From NCBI RefSeq assembly GCF_014673495.1, contig NZ_CP051006.1:3534001-3598000 (forward strand): a stretch of 64,000 nucleotides of DNA, read 5' to 3'. Under the pieces are notes generated by a model. The model did not search any database and was not told where the DNA came from. It worked only from the letters and a program-made list of their open reading frames with translations. Of this stretch, positions 42,651 to 52,762 are shown piece after piece. The position numbers and the translations under genes were made by a program. The DNA is from Streptomyces griseofuscus. GTDB taxonomy: Bacteria > Actinomycetota > Actinomycetes > Streptomycetales > Streptomycetaceae. The first letter of the stretch is position 1, and every line of letters begins with the position of its first letter.

Positions 42651-43951
42651 GCCGTCTTCTCCGCCCTCTCCATCTCCAGCTCGACCTCCGTGCCGCCCCC
42701 CGGTACCGCCCGTAGCCGGGCCGTGCCGCCGTTGCGCTCCATGCGTCCGATGATCGATTCCCTGACGCCCATGCGGTCGGCGGGTATCGAGTCGAAATCG
42801 AACCCCGGGCCGCGGTCGCGCACGGACACGAACACCGTTCTGCCCTCGACCTCGGCGTAGACCTGCACGGCGCCGCCGTCGCCACCGTACTTGGCGGCGT
42901 TCACCATCGCTTCCCGCGCGGCCTGCATCTGCGCACCGATCCGCTCGTCCAACGGGCAATCACCGACGACGACCACCTCAATGGGCACCCCGTGCTTGTC
43001 CTCCACCTCGGCCGCGTTGCGCCGCACCGCCTCCGCGACCGTGTCCGGCTCCTCGGCCTCCTCCTTGCCGGTGCCCTCCGGCTTGTAGAGCCAGGTGCGC
43101 AGGTCGCGCTCCTGGGCGCGGGCGAGGCGGCGGACCTCACCCGCGTTGTCCGCGTTGCGCTGGATCAGGGTGAGGGTGTGCAGCACGGAGTCATGGACAT
43201 GGGCGGCGACCTCCGCACGCTCCTGGGCGCGGATGCGCATCAGCCGCTCCTCGGAGAGGTCCTGGGTCATCCGGACCAGATACGGACCGGCGAGCAGGGT
43301 GATCCCGACGAGGACGGCGAGCGCGGCCTGGAGGACGGCCCCGAGATGCGCGGCCGAACCCTGGAGGACGAAGATCGCCGAGACGCCGGCCGTGACCAGC
43401 AGGACACCGGCGGCCGCGCGCACCAGGGTCAGGGTGCGGCGGTGCCGGCCGACCTCGACCCAGCGGGCCCGGCGGGCGTTGTCCGCCTGCCGCCAGACGA
43501 GGGCGACGCCGGCCGCGACGAGCACGGCGGGCACCAGATACGCCTTGGCCGCGCCGGTCGGATTGACGCTGCCCACGAACACCATGGACACGATGACCAT
43601 GAGGAGCAGCGCGACCATCTGACCGCGGTCCGGCTTGCGGGCCACGAGTCTTCTGCGGCCGCCGGGCGTGGTCTCGGCGGTGACCGGGGACGTCTTCTGT
43701 CCGCCGACGCCACCGACACCGAGCGGTACGAAGAACCAGAAGGCCGCGTACAGCAGCGCGCCCAGACCGTTGGCCATGAACAGGCCGACGAACGCGAGCC
43801 GGACCCAGACGACGGGCAGCCCGAGATGCCCGGCGAGGCCCCGCGCCACTCCGCCGAGCCAGCGTCCGTCGCCGCTGCGGTAGAGCTTGCGCGGCGGCCG
43901 CGGGTCGTCGAGTGGCAGGCTTGCGGCTTCCGGCATGGCATCGATGGTCAC
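42647..43951 (-). CDS. PspC-domain sensor histidine kinase (LiaS/VraS-like)
   Basis: A 434-residue membrane kinase starting at GTG. Residues about 20-80 are a PspC domain (LYRSGDGRWLGGVARGLAGHL). Further hydrophobic helices lie at 125-240. The HisKA_3 dimerisation domain has its phospho-His in AAHVHDSVLHTLTLIQRNAD, and the HATPase has AAREAMVNAAKYGG (N box), VRDRGPGFDFD and GVRESIIGRMERNGG. LiaS/VraS-type kinases respond to cell-envelope stress and are regulated by a LiaF protein; a PspC/LiaF-like gene is divergently transcribed 208 bp away. Confidence 0.93.
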   Translation of the reverse strand: MTIDAMPEAASLPLDDPRPPRKLYRSGDGRWLGGVARGLAGHLGLPVVWVRLAFVGLFMANGLGALLYAAFWFFVPLGVGGVGGQKTSPVTAETTPGGRRRLVARKPDRGQMVALLLMVIVSMVFVGSVNPTGAAKAYLVPAVLVAAGVALVWRQADNARRARWVEVGRHRRTLTLVRAAAGVLLVTAGVSAIFVLQGSAAHLGAVLQAALAVLVGITLLAGPYLVRMTQDLSEERLMRIRAQERAEVAAHVHDSVLHTLTLIQRNADNAGEVRRLARAQERDLRTWLYKPEGTGKEEAEEPDTVAEAVRRNAAEVEDKHGVPIEVVVVGDCPLDERIGAQMQAAREAMVNAAKYGGDGGAVQVYAEVEGRTVFVSVRDRGPGFDFDSIPADRMGVRESIIGRMERNGGTARLRAVPGGGTEVELEMERAEKTA

Positions 43952-44158
43952 ACGGCCGGCCGGGGCGGGGCATCAGGGTCGGTCCCCGAGACGCCCCTGA
44001 TCTTCCCCGGGGCCGGGTCGGGGGCCTCGCTCCCGCACCGGATCCGGCCGCTCCGCGCAGCTCGAACGCTTCCCCCGGCCCGCCTCAGGGCCGATTTCAG
44101 GGTTCGCCCAGGGTTGTCCCGACTGCCGCCGCGCCGTCCCGGCCGTCACCATGGACTC

Positions 44159-45703
44159 ATGACGGATCACGAGCACGCCGCGACGGGTCCGGGACCCGGC
44201 GGCCCACGCCCGGCCCCGGGCACCGGGCCGACGGATGCCGCGCGCGCCGCGACGGAAGGGACGGGCGCGGCCACCGGCGGCTCCGCCCCTCGCGCGGAGG
44301 GGACAGAGAAGACGGACCACGCGAAGAAGACGGACAGCACGGGCTCCGGATCGGGCCAGGCCCGGGGCGAGGGACGGCCGCAGGGGCCCACGCGGCAGCC
44401 CGGCCCCGCCGAGGACGCACCCGAGCGGTTCCGGCGCGGGCGCCGGTACAAGATGATCGCGGGCGTGTGCGCGGGGCTCGGCCGGCAGGCCGACATGGAC
44501 CCGGTGATATTCCGGATCGCCCTGGCCGTCCTGTCCGCGACCGGCGGTATCGGTCTCATCTTCTACGGCTTCGTGTGGCTGCTGGTGCCGTACGAGGACG
44601 AGGAGGAGAACGAACTGCGCAAGCTGCTGACCGGTCGGGTCGACGGCCAGGCGCTGGCCGCGGTGCTCTTCGCCCTGGTCGGCTGCGGGACCTTCCTGAC
44701 CATGCTGAGAAACGGCGCGGCGCTGGCCTTCGCCGCGGTGCTCTCGCTGATGCTCGCGGGCGCCGGGTACTGGTCGCGGCGCCGTGGCGCCCCCGACCCC
44801 GACCCGCTCGCCGCGCAGGCCGCCGCCGACGCGCCGCCGGAGGCGCAGGCACCGCCGGTCGCCATCAACTTCCCGTCGTGGTGGCGGGACCCGATCGTCA
44901 AGGACGGCACCCATGTCGGCGGCACCGGCTATCTGTGGGGGCCCGGCGACGCCCGGATCCGGGACGGAGACCTGCTCTCGGTCGTCGACGTCCGCCTCGC
45001 CACCCCCTGGACCCACCCCGGCGCCGCGCAGCAGAAGCCACCGCCCCCCGCGCCGCCGAAGCCGCGCGGACCGCGCTGGATAGGCGGCCCGGTGTTCCTG
45101 CTGGCACTGCTGGCGGGCGGCCTGGGCTCCGGGCTGACGTGGCACACCCACACCCTGGGCGCCAGCCTTCAGACCGGATTCGCCTGTGCGCTGGCCGTCT
45201 TCGGCCTGGGCATCGCGGTCAGCTCGTTCCTGGGCCGCACCGGCGCCGGGACGGTGTTCCTGGCGATCGTCACGGCGGCTCTGCTCGGCGGCGCGGCGGC
45301 GATGCCCCGGGACATCACCACGCACTGGCGGGAGACGTCCTGGATACCCGGCACCTCGGCGCAGGTCCAGCCGGCGTACGAGCTGGGCACGGGCCGGGGC
45401 ACCCTCGACCTGACCCGGGTACGCACGGCCAAGGGGCAGACCGTCAGCACGGACGCGCACATCGGGGCCGGGCAGCTGAAGGTGATCGTGCCGGCCGACG
45501 CGACCGTGCGGATGAACATCGATGTGGGCGTGGGCGACATCAAGTTGCCGGGAGAGAGGAACGGAAAGGACGTGGACGTGCTGCCGCAACGGCACCGGGA
45601 AGTGACCCTGCCACCGGCCAAGGGCGGCAAGGACAGCGGCACCCTGGACCTCACCCTCGAAGTCGGGGCCGGAGAGGTGGAGGTGGACCGTGCTGCGCCA
45701 TGA
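44159..45703 (+). CDS. PspC-domain membrane protein, LiaF-like
   Basis: A 514-residue protein. Residues 1-90 are Gly/Ala/Thr/Pro-rich and charged. A PspC domain follows (FRRGRRYKMIAGVCAGLGRQ, ADMDPVIFRIALAVLSATGG). Additional hydrophobic helices occupy about 170-210 and 305-385. The C-terminal ~120 residues (LTRVRTAKGQTVSTDAHIGA, then GQLKVIVPADATVRMNIDVG) match the beta-rich DUF2154/LiaF C-terminal pattern. It is the likely negative regulator of the divergent LiaS-like kinase. The ATG at 44159 was chosen because the PspC reading and codon use begin there; the longer frame overlaps the kinase gene antisense. Confidence 0.87.
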   Translation: MTDHEHAATGPGPGGPRPAPGTGPTDAARAATEGTGAATGGSAPRAEGTEKTDHAKKTDSTGSGSGQARGEGRPQGPTRQPGPAEDAPERFRRGRRYKMIAGVCAGLGRQADMDPVIFRIALAVLSATGGIGLIFYGFVWLLVPYEDEEENELRKLLTGRVDGQALAAVLFALVGCGTFLTMLRNGAALAFAAVLSLMLAGAGYWSRRRGAPDPDPLAAQAAADAPPEAQAPPVAINFPSWWRDPIVKDGTHVGGTGYLWGPGDARIRDGDLLSVVDVRLATPWTHPGAAQQKPPPPAPPKPRGPRWIGGPVFLLALLAGGLGSGLTWHTHTLGASLQTGFACALAVFGLGIAVSSFLGRTGAGTVFLAIVTAALLGGAAAMPRDITTHWRETSWIPGTSAQVQPAYELGTGRGTLDLTRVRTAKGQTVSTDAHIGAGQLKVIVPADATVRMNIDVGVGDIKLPGERNGKDVDVLPQRHREVTLPPAKGGKDSGTLDLTLEVGAGEVEVDRAAP

Positions 45704-45899
45704 GTTCCGGCCGGGGAAGCTGGTCGCCGGATTGTTCCTCGTCGCCACCGGGGTGGTGTACGCCGGGGACGCGGGCGGCCTGTGGAAGACCCCCTGGTTC
45801 GCGATCGTCCCGCTGGTGGTGGGCGGCCTGTGCCTGGCCGGTGCCACGGCGACACTCAACCGGGCGATACGCGGACGGGGCGGGGCCGAAGGGGGCTAG
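45690..45899 (+). CDS. Small two-helix membrane protein
   Basis: A 69-residue protein starting at GTG and overlapping the LiaF-like gene by 14 bp, so translated from the same message. Two hydrophobic helices (KLVAGLFLVATGVVYAG and FAIVPLVVGGLCLAGATATL) are joined by a short Gly/Trp loop. The stop codon TAG is formed by the TA target duplication of the adjacent IS element; the un-inserted sequence would end at the same place. It probably works with the LiaFSR-like set but has no known motif. Confidence 0.82.
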   Translation: MLRHEFRPGKLVAGLFLVATGVVYAGDAGGLWKTPWFAIVPLVVGGLCLAGATATLNRAIRGRGGAEGG

Positions 45900-46840
45900 G
45901 GCGTGTTGTGAAAGTGCTGGTCAAAGCCACTCGTTGATGGCTGCGACCAGCACTGTCGCTTCGTAGCGGACGGCGAGTTTGTCGTACCGAGTGGCGACGG
46001 CCCGGTGGCGTTTGAGCCGGTTGATCCCGCACTCGACCGCGTGCCGCTGCCTGTAGTCGTCCTTGTCGAACGCCGGTGGACGCCCGCCGCGCGAGCCGCG
46101 CTTGAGGCGGTTGCGGACGCGGTCCGCAGGGACTGGGATGGTGGCTTTGATGCCGCGTCTGCGCAGGTAGGAGCGGTTGCTGCGGGAGTCGTACGCCTTG
46201 TCGGCCCGCACCCGGTCCGGCCTCTTGCGCGGCCTGCCGAGTCCCAGCCTCGGAACCCGGATGGCTTCCAGGACCGCTTCGAACTGCGGGGAATCGCCCC
46301 GCTGTCCAGCCGTGATCACGACGGACAAGGGCTTCTGCCCCTGCTCGACCGCGAGGTGGATTTTGCTGGTCAGCCCGCCGCGGGATCGTCCGAGACCGTG
46401 GTCGGCCGGCTCGACGAAGATCCCGCCGGGCGGTTCCTTCTGGAGATCCCCCTTTTCACCGCGCCGGCAGCGTGCTGGTGAGCCCGGCAGACGGTGGAGT
46501 CGACGTTCACGTCCCAGGTGACCAGGCCCTCCGCATCGGCCTCGGCCTGGAGCTGGGTGAGGATCCTCGCCCAGGTGCCGTCCCGCTGCCAGCGCCGGAA
46601 CAGGTCATAAACCCGGTCCCAGGGCCCGTAGCGTTCGGGCACGTCACGCCATGGGGCACCGGTCCGGGTCCGCCACCGTATGCCGTCTATCAGCTGCCGC
46701 CGCGTCCACACCTGCGGACGACCCGGCTTGATGCCTTGCGGCAGCAACGGCTCAAGCCGGGCCCACTGGCCGTTCGTCAGATCCCCACGTCCCACGAAAG
46801 GTGATCATCAACGAACAAGATCCACTTTCGCAACAGACCC
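45899..46840 (-). mobile_element. IS5-family insertion sequence (IS427-like group), 942 bp
   Basis: The ends are imperfect inverted repeats: GGGCGTGTTGTGAAAGTG on the left (45899-45916) and CACTTTCGCAACAGACCC on the right (46823-46840); rc of the right end matches 15 of 18. The flanking dinucleotide TA (45897-45898 and 46841-46842) is duplicated within a CTAG target, as expected for the IS5/IS427 group. Two overlapping leftward frames encode the transposase. Because ends, duplication and frames are all preserved, the element looks recent and possibly active. Confidence 0.9.
45921..46795 (-). CDS. IS5-family transposase (orfA/orfB, -1 frameshift)
   Basis: OrfA (46795-46370, GTG start) has the DUF4096-like N-terminus (LTNGQWARLEPLLP) and the first catalytic Asp in VDSTVCRAHQHAAG. 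OrfB continues in the -1 frame with EPADHGLGRSRGGLTSKIHL, the second Asp in VRADKAYDSRSN and the Glu in RHAVECGINRLKRHR, ending at 45921. The frames overlap around an A4G5 run (46448-46456 on the + strand, read as AAAAGGGGG) where a -1 slip (AGG-GGG to AAG-GGG) would join them, giving about 291 residues. This is the normal organisation of the group, so it is not a broken gene. Confidence 0.9.
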
Positions 46841-46842
46841 TA

Positions 46843-47204
46843 GGCGGACGGCGGTCCCTCGGGGCCGGGGCCACGCATCGGCCGAGGTCACGCGCGAGGT
46901 CACACGAGGCGAGCCGCCACCGTCCCCAACGGCTCCGGCAGCGCTGCGGCGCGACGGCACGGACGCACGCACGGAGGCACGGCGGGGACGCAACGCAGCG
47001 ATACCGGTCGGCCGCCCCAGGTACCCGGCCCCTTCCCACAGACCGGGAGCCGCCCCACGGACAGCAGACCGGCGAGCCGACCTCGCACCCCAACTCCGCA
47101 CCCTCGATCCCCGCCCTGGCCTCAGCCCCGACCCTGACCCCAGCACCAACCCGCAGCCCGCAGCCCGCGACCGCGACCCCAGCCGCCCTACCCCCTCAAC
47201 CGCC
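46843..47204. other. Gene-free stretch right of the IS element
   Basis: These 362 bp hold no convincing gene. The right part (about 47100-47190) is a C-rich run of short imperfect CCCCGACC/CCCGCAGC repeats. The open frames that cross it are repetitive and start inside the IS end, so they are not believed. Confidence 0.6.
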
Positions 47205-47732
47205 CTACAGATAACCGAGCGTCCGCTGCCGTCCCCGTGCGCGCCATGCCGCGTCCAGCGAGAGATACGGGGCTCCGGCGAGGATCAGGGGCAGCCAGGC
47301 CATCAGGTAGGCGAGGTCGTTGCCGTAGTAGTACGGGGTCGTCGCCCAGCTCATGGTCAGCCACAGGCTGAGGGAGATCAGTGCGCCGCCCAGGGCGGCG
47401 AGGCGGCCGAGCAGTCCGAGGAGGGTGGCGACGCCGACGGCCAGTTCGCCGAGGGCGATGGCGTAGCCGAAGCCGACCGGGCTCTTCAGGGCGAGGTCGA
47501 TCAGGGCGGGGAGGGCGGCGGTGCCGCGGGCCGCGTGCATGGTGTCGCCGATCGAGCCGGCGCCGGCGGCCCTCATGAAGGCGCTGTCGGTGAGCTTGTC
47601 CAGACCCGCGTAGAGGAAGGTGACGCCGAGGAAGACGCGCAGGGGCAGCAGGGCGTAGTGGGCGGCGGTGTCCCGCCAGCCGTTGCGGCTGTTCAGCCGG
47701 GGGGTGCGCGTGTCCATCCGCATACCGGTCAT
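47205..47732 (-). CDS. DoxX-family membrane protein
   Basis: A 175-residue protein with four hydrophobic helices. The N-terminal helix region (LLPLRVFLGVTFLYAGLDKL) is the DoxX hallmark, and GFGYAIALGELAVGVATLLG the second. TPYYYGNDLAYLMAWLPLIL near the end is typical of the DoxX subfamily linked to redox or thiosulfate:quinone-type proteins. ATG at 47732 follows AGGCAGG; ATGs at 47723 and 47717 are close alternatives. It is monocistronic; the electron partner is unknown. Confidence 0.85.
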   Translation of the reverse strand: MTGMRMDTRTPRLNSRNGWRDTAAHYALLPLRVFLGVTFLYAGLDKLTDSAFMRAAGAGSIGDTMHAARGTAALPALIDLALKSPVGFGYAIALGELAVGVATLLGLLGRLAALGGALISLSLWLTMSWATTPYYYGNDLAYLMAWLPLILAGAPYLSLDAAWRARGRQRTLGYL

Positions 47733-47882
47733 CCTGCCTGCCGCCTCTCGCCCGCTGTCCCTGCCGTACCTGCCCGCTCTCCCGACCATATGTATGACAA
47801 GGAGGGGACGCTCAATCATCGCCCAGGGGTTGTTCCGGATTTCAGGCGTTCGTATGAGAGGAGGATCGCGAGTGGCGGAAGC

Positions 47883-49235
47883 TCACTCGGTGATCTGGAC
47901 CGTGTAGCGGTTGGTCGGCACTCCGGCCGCGGTCACCACCTGGACATCCACCGAGCCGGGCTCGACGTCGGCCGGGACGGGGACGGTCAGGACGGTGTCC
48001 GTGGGGTTGCGGAAGCCGCCGGTGACCGGGACCAGCGGGACATGGACATCGACTGCGCCGATGCGGACGACCATGCGGGAGAGCCGTTCGGCGGTCCGGG
48101 CGCCTGGTGGGACGAAGCCGGTGCCGCGGATCTCGATATCGTCGCCGGTGCGGATCGGGCCGTCCAGGTCGCCGGGTTCGCGGGCGCGGACCACGGAGAG
48201 GATGACCGCGCGGCCGCCCTCCGCGTACTTGCCCGCCAGATAGGTGGCGGCCGAGATCAGGACGACGACCGCGAGCCCCCAGGGCAGGTCGGGCAGTTGG
48301 TCGGGGCGGCGGGAGAGCCGGACGGCGGCGAAGGCCAGGGCGACGGCGCTGACGGCGACGTACTGGATGTCGGCGAAGGCGCCCCGGCCGGAGTCGTCGG
48401 TGAGCAGGTCGGCGGCGCGCGGGCGGTGGGCCGGGACCTTCTGTAGCCGCTGGGCGAGGATGCGCAGGCCCACCACCCGGCGGACCAGGACGGCGATCCC
48501 GCACACCACGGCGAGGACGGTCACCACGCCGGCGCCGCGGGCGAGGTCGAGGCCCGAGATGAGCGCGTCGCGTTCGGCGTGGTCGGAGGCGGCGGCCAGG
48601 CGGGCGGCGAGCAGCAGGACGGCGTAGCCGATGAACAGGACCCAGCACACAGCGACGGCACGAGAGGTGGACATGCGATGGTCCTCGCCGATCACCGGGG
48701 CGAGAGCACCGCCCCGCGCCCGGTGGAACCAGCAGGCGGCGGTCAACGCGCCGGCCACGACGACGGCGGCGAGCAGGGCCGCGGTGCGGGCGGTGGTCCA
48801 GCCGGCGCCGATCGCGGTCAGCGCCTCGCCGAGCAGCAGGGCGAACACCGCGCCCCACACCGTGCACAGGGTGCGCAGCCACAGACGGGTGAGCCACATC
48901 TCGCCCTCGGCGCGGCCGCGTTCGGCGACGGCCTCCGCGCGCTGGGTGAGCTCCTCGGAGACCCACTGGCGGGAGGCCGAGGGAGAGTGGGCCACGGCGG
49001 CGGGCAGGCCCTGGCCGGCGGCGAACTCGTCGCGGCGTCGCAGGAACGCGGCGACGGCCCGCCGGTGTCCCTCGCGGGCGCCGTGCGGACAGTCCCCGCA
49101 GCCGCAGCCGCCCTCATGGACACCCTCGGCGTCCGCGCCCTCTCTGGCCTCCTGCACCGCCACGTCCGACGCCCGCCTTCCCCGCGACCTCGCGGCACGG
49201 CCGACGGCCTCTCGGTGAGCCGTCCCGCCGTGCAA
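47883..49235 (-). CDS. Multi-pass membrane protein with a C-terminal TIG-like domain
   Basis: About 450 residues. The N-terminal 60 are basic/acidic with a Cys cluster (GGCGCGDCPHG) that could bind metal. Six or so hydrophobic helices occupy 115-330. The last 100 residues (TGDDIEIRGTGFVPPGARTA, VSV-type beta strands, VDVQVVTAAGVPTNRYTV) resemble an IPT/TIG beta-sandwich. I do not recognise the family. The start is uncertain: the frame is open from 49235 but several later GTG/ATG codons could serve. Monocistronic. Confidence 0.68.
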   Translation of the reverse strand: MHGGTAHREAVGRAARSRGRRASDVAVQEAREGADAEGVHEGGCGCGDCPHGAREGHRRAVAAFLRRRDEFAAGQGLPAAVAHSPSASRQWVSEELTQRAEAVAERGRAEGEMWLTRLWLRTLCTVWGAVFALLLGEALTAIGAGWTTARTAALLAAVVVAGALTAACWFHRARGGALAPVIGEDHRMSTSRAVAVCWVLFIGYAVLLLAARLAAASDHAERDALISGLDLARGAGVVTVLAVVCGIAVLVRRVVGLRILAQRLQKVPAHRPRAADLLTDDSGRGAFADIQYVAVSAVALAFAAVRLSRRPDQLPDLPWGLAVVVLISAATYLAGKYAEGGRAVILSVVRAREPGDLDGPIRTGDDIEIRGTGFVPPGARTAERLSRMVVRIGAVDVHVPLVPVTGGFRNPTDTVLTVPVPADVEPGSVDVQVVTAAGVPTNRYTVQITE

Positions 49236-49355
49236 CTCCCGTATGTCAACAGCGAATTGTGCCCTACCGGGACCCGCCGGGGCCCACCGACATGATCCTG
49301 GAGGGTGAACTGTCGAGCAGCGTATTGACGGGGCTGCTCCCCGCCGCCCCGCGGC

Positions 49356-50150
49356 TCAGCCGAGCAGATCGGGTTCGCTGCGGGTGACCTCCCGCCAGAG
49401 GGGCTGGTAGTTGATCCAGGCCACGAGGTCGCCGCCGAGTTGTTCGCGGGTGGCGACGGCGAGTTTGTGCTCGATGAGGACCGGCCGGCCGGCCGCGCGG
49501 GCCAGCAGCTGCACCTGGCAGGAGCGGTCCATCGACAGGAACCACCAGGCGGCGGCGTCCACGGAGCCGCCGACGGTGAGCAGCCCGTGGTTGCGCAGCA
49601 CCAGCGCCTTGCGGGAGCCGAGCGCGGCGGCGATGCGGCGGCCCTCCTCGGCGTCGACGGTGACACCGGTGTAGGCGTCGTAGAGGGCGGCGTCCTCGTA
49701 GAAGGCGCAGCTCTCCTGGGTGAGGGGGTCGATGAGGTCGCCGAGGGCGGCGAGGGCGCGGCCGTGCACGGAGTGGCAGTGGGCGACGGCGACGACGTCC
49801 GGGCGGGCGGCGTGGACCTGGGCGTGCACGGTGAAGGCGGCCTGGTTGACGTGGTAGCGGCCCTCGATGACCTGTCCGTCCTGGTTGACGAGGACGAGGT
49901 CGCTGACGGTGACGTGCCGGAAGGGCATGCCGAAGGGGTTGACCCAGAAGCAGTCGCTGAACTCCGGGTCCCGGGCGGTGATGTGGCCGGAGACGCCGTC
50001 CTCGAAACCGTTCCGCCCGAAGATCCGCAGGGCTCCGGCGAGCCGTTCCTTGCGGTGCCGGCGCTCGTCCTCGACCGAGTCGTGCATCGGCGGCATGGCG
50101 AACTGCAGCTGGTCGGTGGACAGCGGCAGCGGCGGGGTGGGCCCGGACAT
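49356..50150 (-). CDS. Class II aldolase/adducin-family protein
   Basis: A 264-residue protein of the class II aldolase fold. Zn ligands are visible as AHCHSVHGRALAAL (HxH) and RNHGLLTVGGSVD (His), with FGRNGFEDGVSGHITARDPE and HDSVEDERRHRKERLAGALR as the N-terminal signature. The family includes fuculose-1-phosphate aldolases and adducin-like proteins without aldolase activity, and several Streptomyces members have no known substrate. ATG 50150 follows GGAGGACCT. Divergent from the PPOX gene. Confidence 0.88.
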   Translation of the reverse strand: MSGPTPPLPLSTDQLQFAMPPMHDSVEDERRHRKERLAGALRIFGRNGFEDGVSGHITARDPEFSDCFWVNPFGMPFRHVTVSDLVLVNQDGQVIEGRYHVNQAAFTVHAQVHAARPDVVAVAHCHSVHGRALAALGDLIDPLTQESCAFYEDAALYDAYTGVTVDAEEGRRIAAALGSRKALVLRNHGLLTVGGSVDAAAWWFLSMDRSCQVQLLARAAGRPVLIEHKLAVATREQLGGDLVAWINYQPLWREVTRSEPDLLG

Positions 50151-50301
50151 AGGTCCTCCAGCGCTGGTAGGCGGTACGGGCCGGAAGTTACCGCCGGTCA
50201 GCCCAAAAGGGCAGGGCTGTGCCGTAAAGATGGCGCGCAGATGGAGATCGGAAGAGAAAGGCGACAGGAGATGTCGGGTTGGGCGAGCACACTCGGCCGG
50301 T

Positions 50302-50769
50302 ATGAACTGGGCAGACTTCACCGCGGCCGAGCCGGACTTCGCGGCGGCCGTCGAGCGGCGCCTCGGCGCCTTCCGGCACCACGTCCTCGTCACCCTCCGC
50401 CGGGACGGCTCGCCCCGTCCCTCCGGGCTGGAGGTGCGCTTCCTCGGCGGCGAGCTGTGGCTCGGCATGATGCCGGGTTCGTTGAAGGCCCGCGATCTGC
50501 TGCGCGATCCGCGGTTCGCGCTCCAGGCCAATCCGGGCGAGGGCACCACGATGGCCGGCGGGGACGTACGGATCGGCGGGCGGGCCTACGAGGTCGGGCA
50601 GGGGGCGGCGAAGGCCGGGTATGTGAAAGAGGTGGAACCGCCGGAGCCGTTCCACCTCTTTCGCACCGAGTTGACGGAGGTCGTGCGGACCTGTGTCGAG
50701 GACGACCGCTATCTGGTCGTCCGGGTCTGGAAGCCGGGAGAGCCGGTGCGGACTCTCAGGCGGACCTGA
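50302..50769 (+). CDS. Pyridoxamine 5'-phosphate oxidase-fold protein
   Basis: A 155-residue protein with the split-barrel flavin/F420-binding fold: HHVLVTLRRDGSPRPSGLEV, LWLGMMPGSLKARDLLRDPR, FALQANPGEG. In actinobacteria such proteins bind FMN or F420, but the cofactor cannot be told from sequence alone. ATG at 50302 lies in a divergent region with the class II aldolase gene. It ends 20 bp from the convergent guaA stop. Confidence 0.86.
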   Translation: MNWADFTAAEPDFAAAVERRLGAFRHHVLVTLRRDGSPRPSGLEVRFLGGELWLGMMPGSLKARDLLRDPRFALQANPGEGTTMAGGDVRIGGRAYEVGQGAAKAGYVKEVEPPEPFHLFRTELTEVVRTCVEDDRYLVVRVWKPGEPVRTLRRT

Positions 50770-50789
50770 GCCTCAGGCGAGGGCGAGGC

Positions 50790-52364
<1,575 letters not shown>

Positions 52365-52557
52365 GGGGTGCCTTCTGGTGGTCCGGGCGGGGGTCTGTAC
52401 TACGAGTCTAACGGTGCGGGCGCAAAGCCCTCCGCCGAGCCGAAGGCCCTCGCGGACGGGCCACCGCACCTGACCCGGACCGGCCGCCGTGCCGGACGAG
52501 CCGACCGCGGGCGGGACCGCCGTACCGGACGAGGGCCCCGCCGTACCGGCGCCGTGG

Positions 52558-52563
52558 CATACT
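52558..52563 (+). promoter_or_regulatory. -10 element of the chorismate mutase leader promoter
   Basis: CATACT keeps the key A and final T of an actinobacterial -10 and lies six bases before the ATG at 52570. Transcription from about 52569 would give a leaderless leader-peptide transcript. No clear -35 is visible. Confidence 0.45.
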
Positions 52564-52569
52564 GGCCCC

Positions 52570-52641
52570 ATGCTTCAGCACGCGACCTTCGTCTTTACCT
52601 ATGGCATCCGGCCCGCCGGTTGCCATGGTCGTGCTGCTTAG
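52570..52641 (+). CDS. Putative attenuator leader peptide for chorismate mutase
   Basis: A 23-codon frame (ATG 52570, TAG 52639-52641) followed by a strong hairpin and then chorismate mutase. It reads Phe-Val-Phe-Thr-Tyr at residues 7-11; the second Phe is TTT and the Tyr is TAT, both rare codons in such high-GC DNA. A ribosome stalled there for lack of Phe/Tyr tRNA would be expected to alter folding of the downstream RNA, as in trp and phe leaders. Too short for normal gene calling. The role is inference from codon content, position and the hairpin. Confidence 0.7.
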   Translation: MLQHATFVFTYGIRPAGCHGRAA

Positions 52642-52662
52642 CCGAACGCTTAAGCGACATCC

Positions 52663-52697
52663 CAGGCGCCCCGGGCCGACAAGGCCCGGGGCGCCTG
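52663..52697 (+). terminator. Attenuator hairpin before chorismate mutase
   Basis: A perfect 15-bp stem, CAGGCGCCCCGGGCC (52663-52677) with 52683-52697 and a 5-base loop, followed by TCGTTTCTCC. It lies 21 bp after the leader-peptide stop and 65 bp before the chorismate mutase ATG, the correct place for an attenuator. Confidence 0.75.
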
Positions 52698-52762
52698 TCG
52701 TTTCTCCGGGTCACACCGTTCCAGGGCATCCGCGTCAGTACGAACGATCAGGAGCCCCCGCC

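Noticed and set aside
46370..46470. IS transposase as a broken gene
   Set aside because: The -1 overlap at the A4G5 run is the usual programmed-frameshift layout of this IS group.
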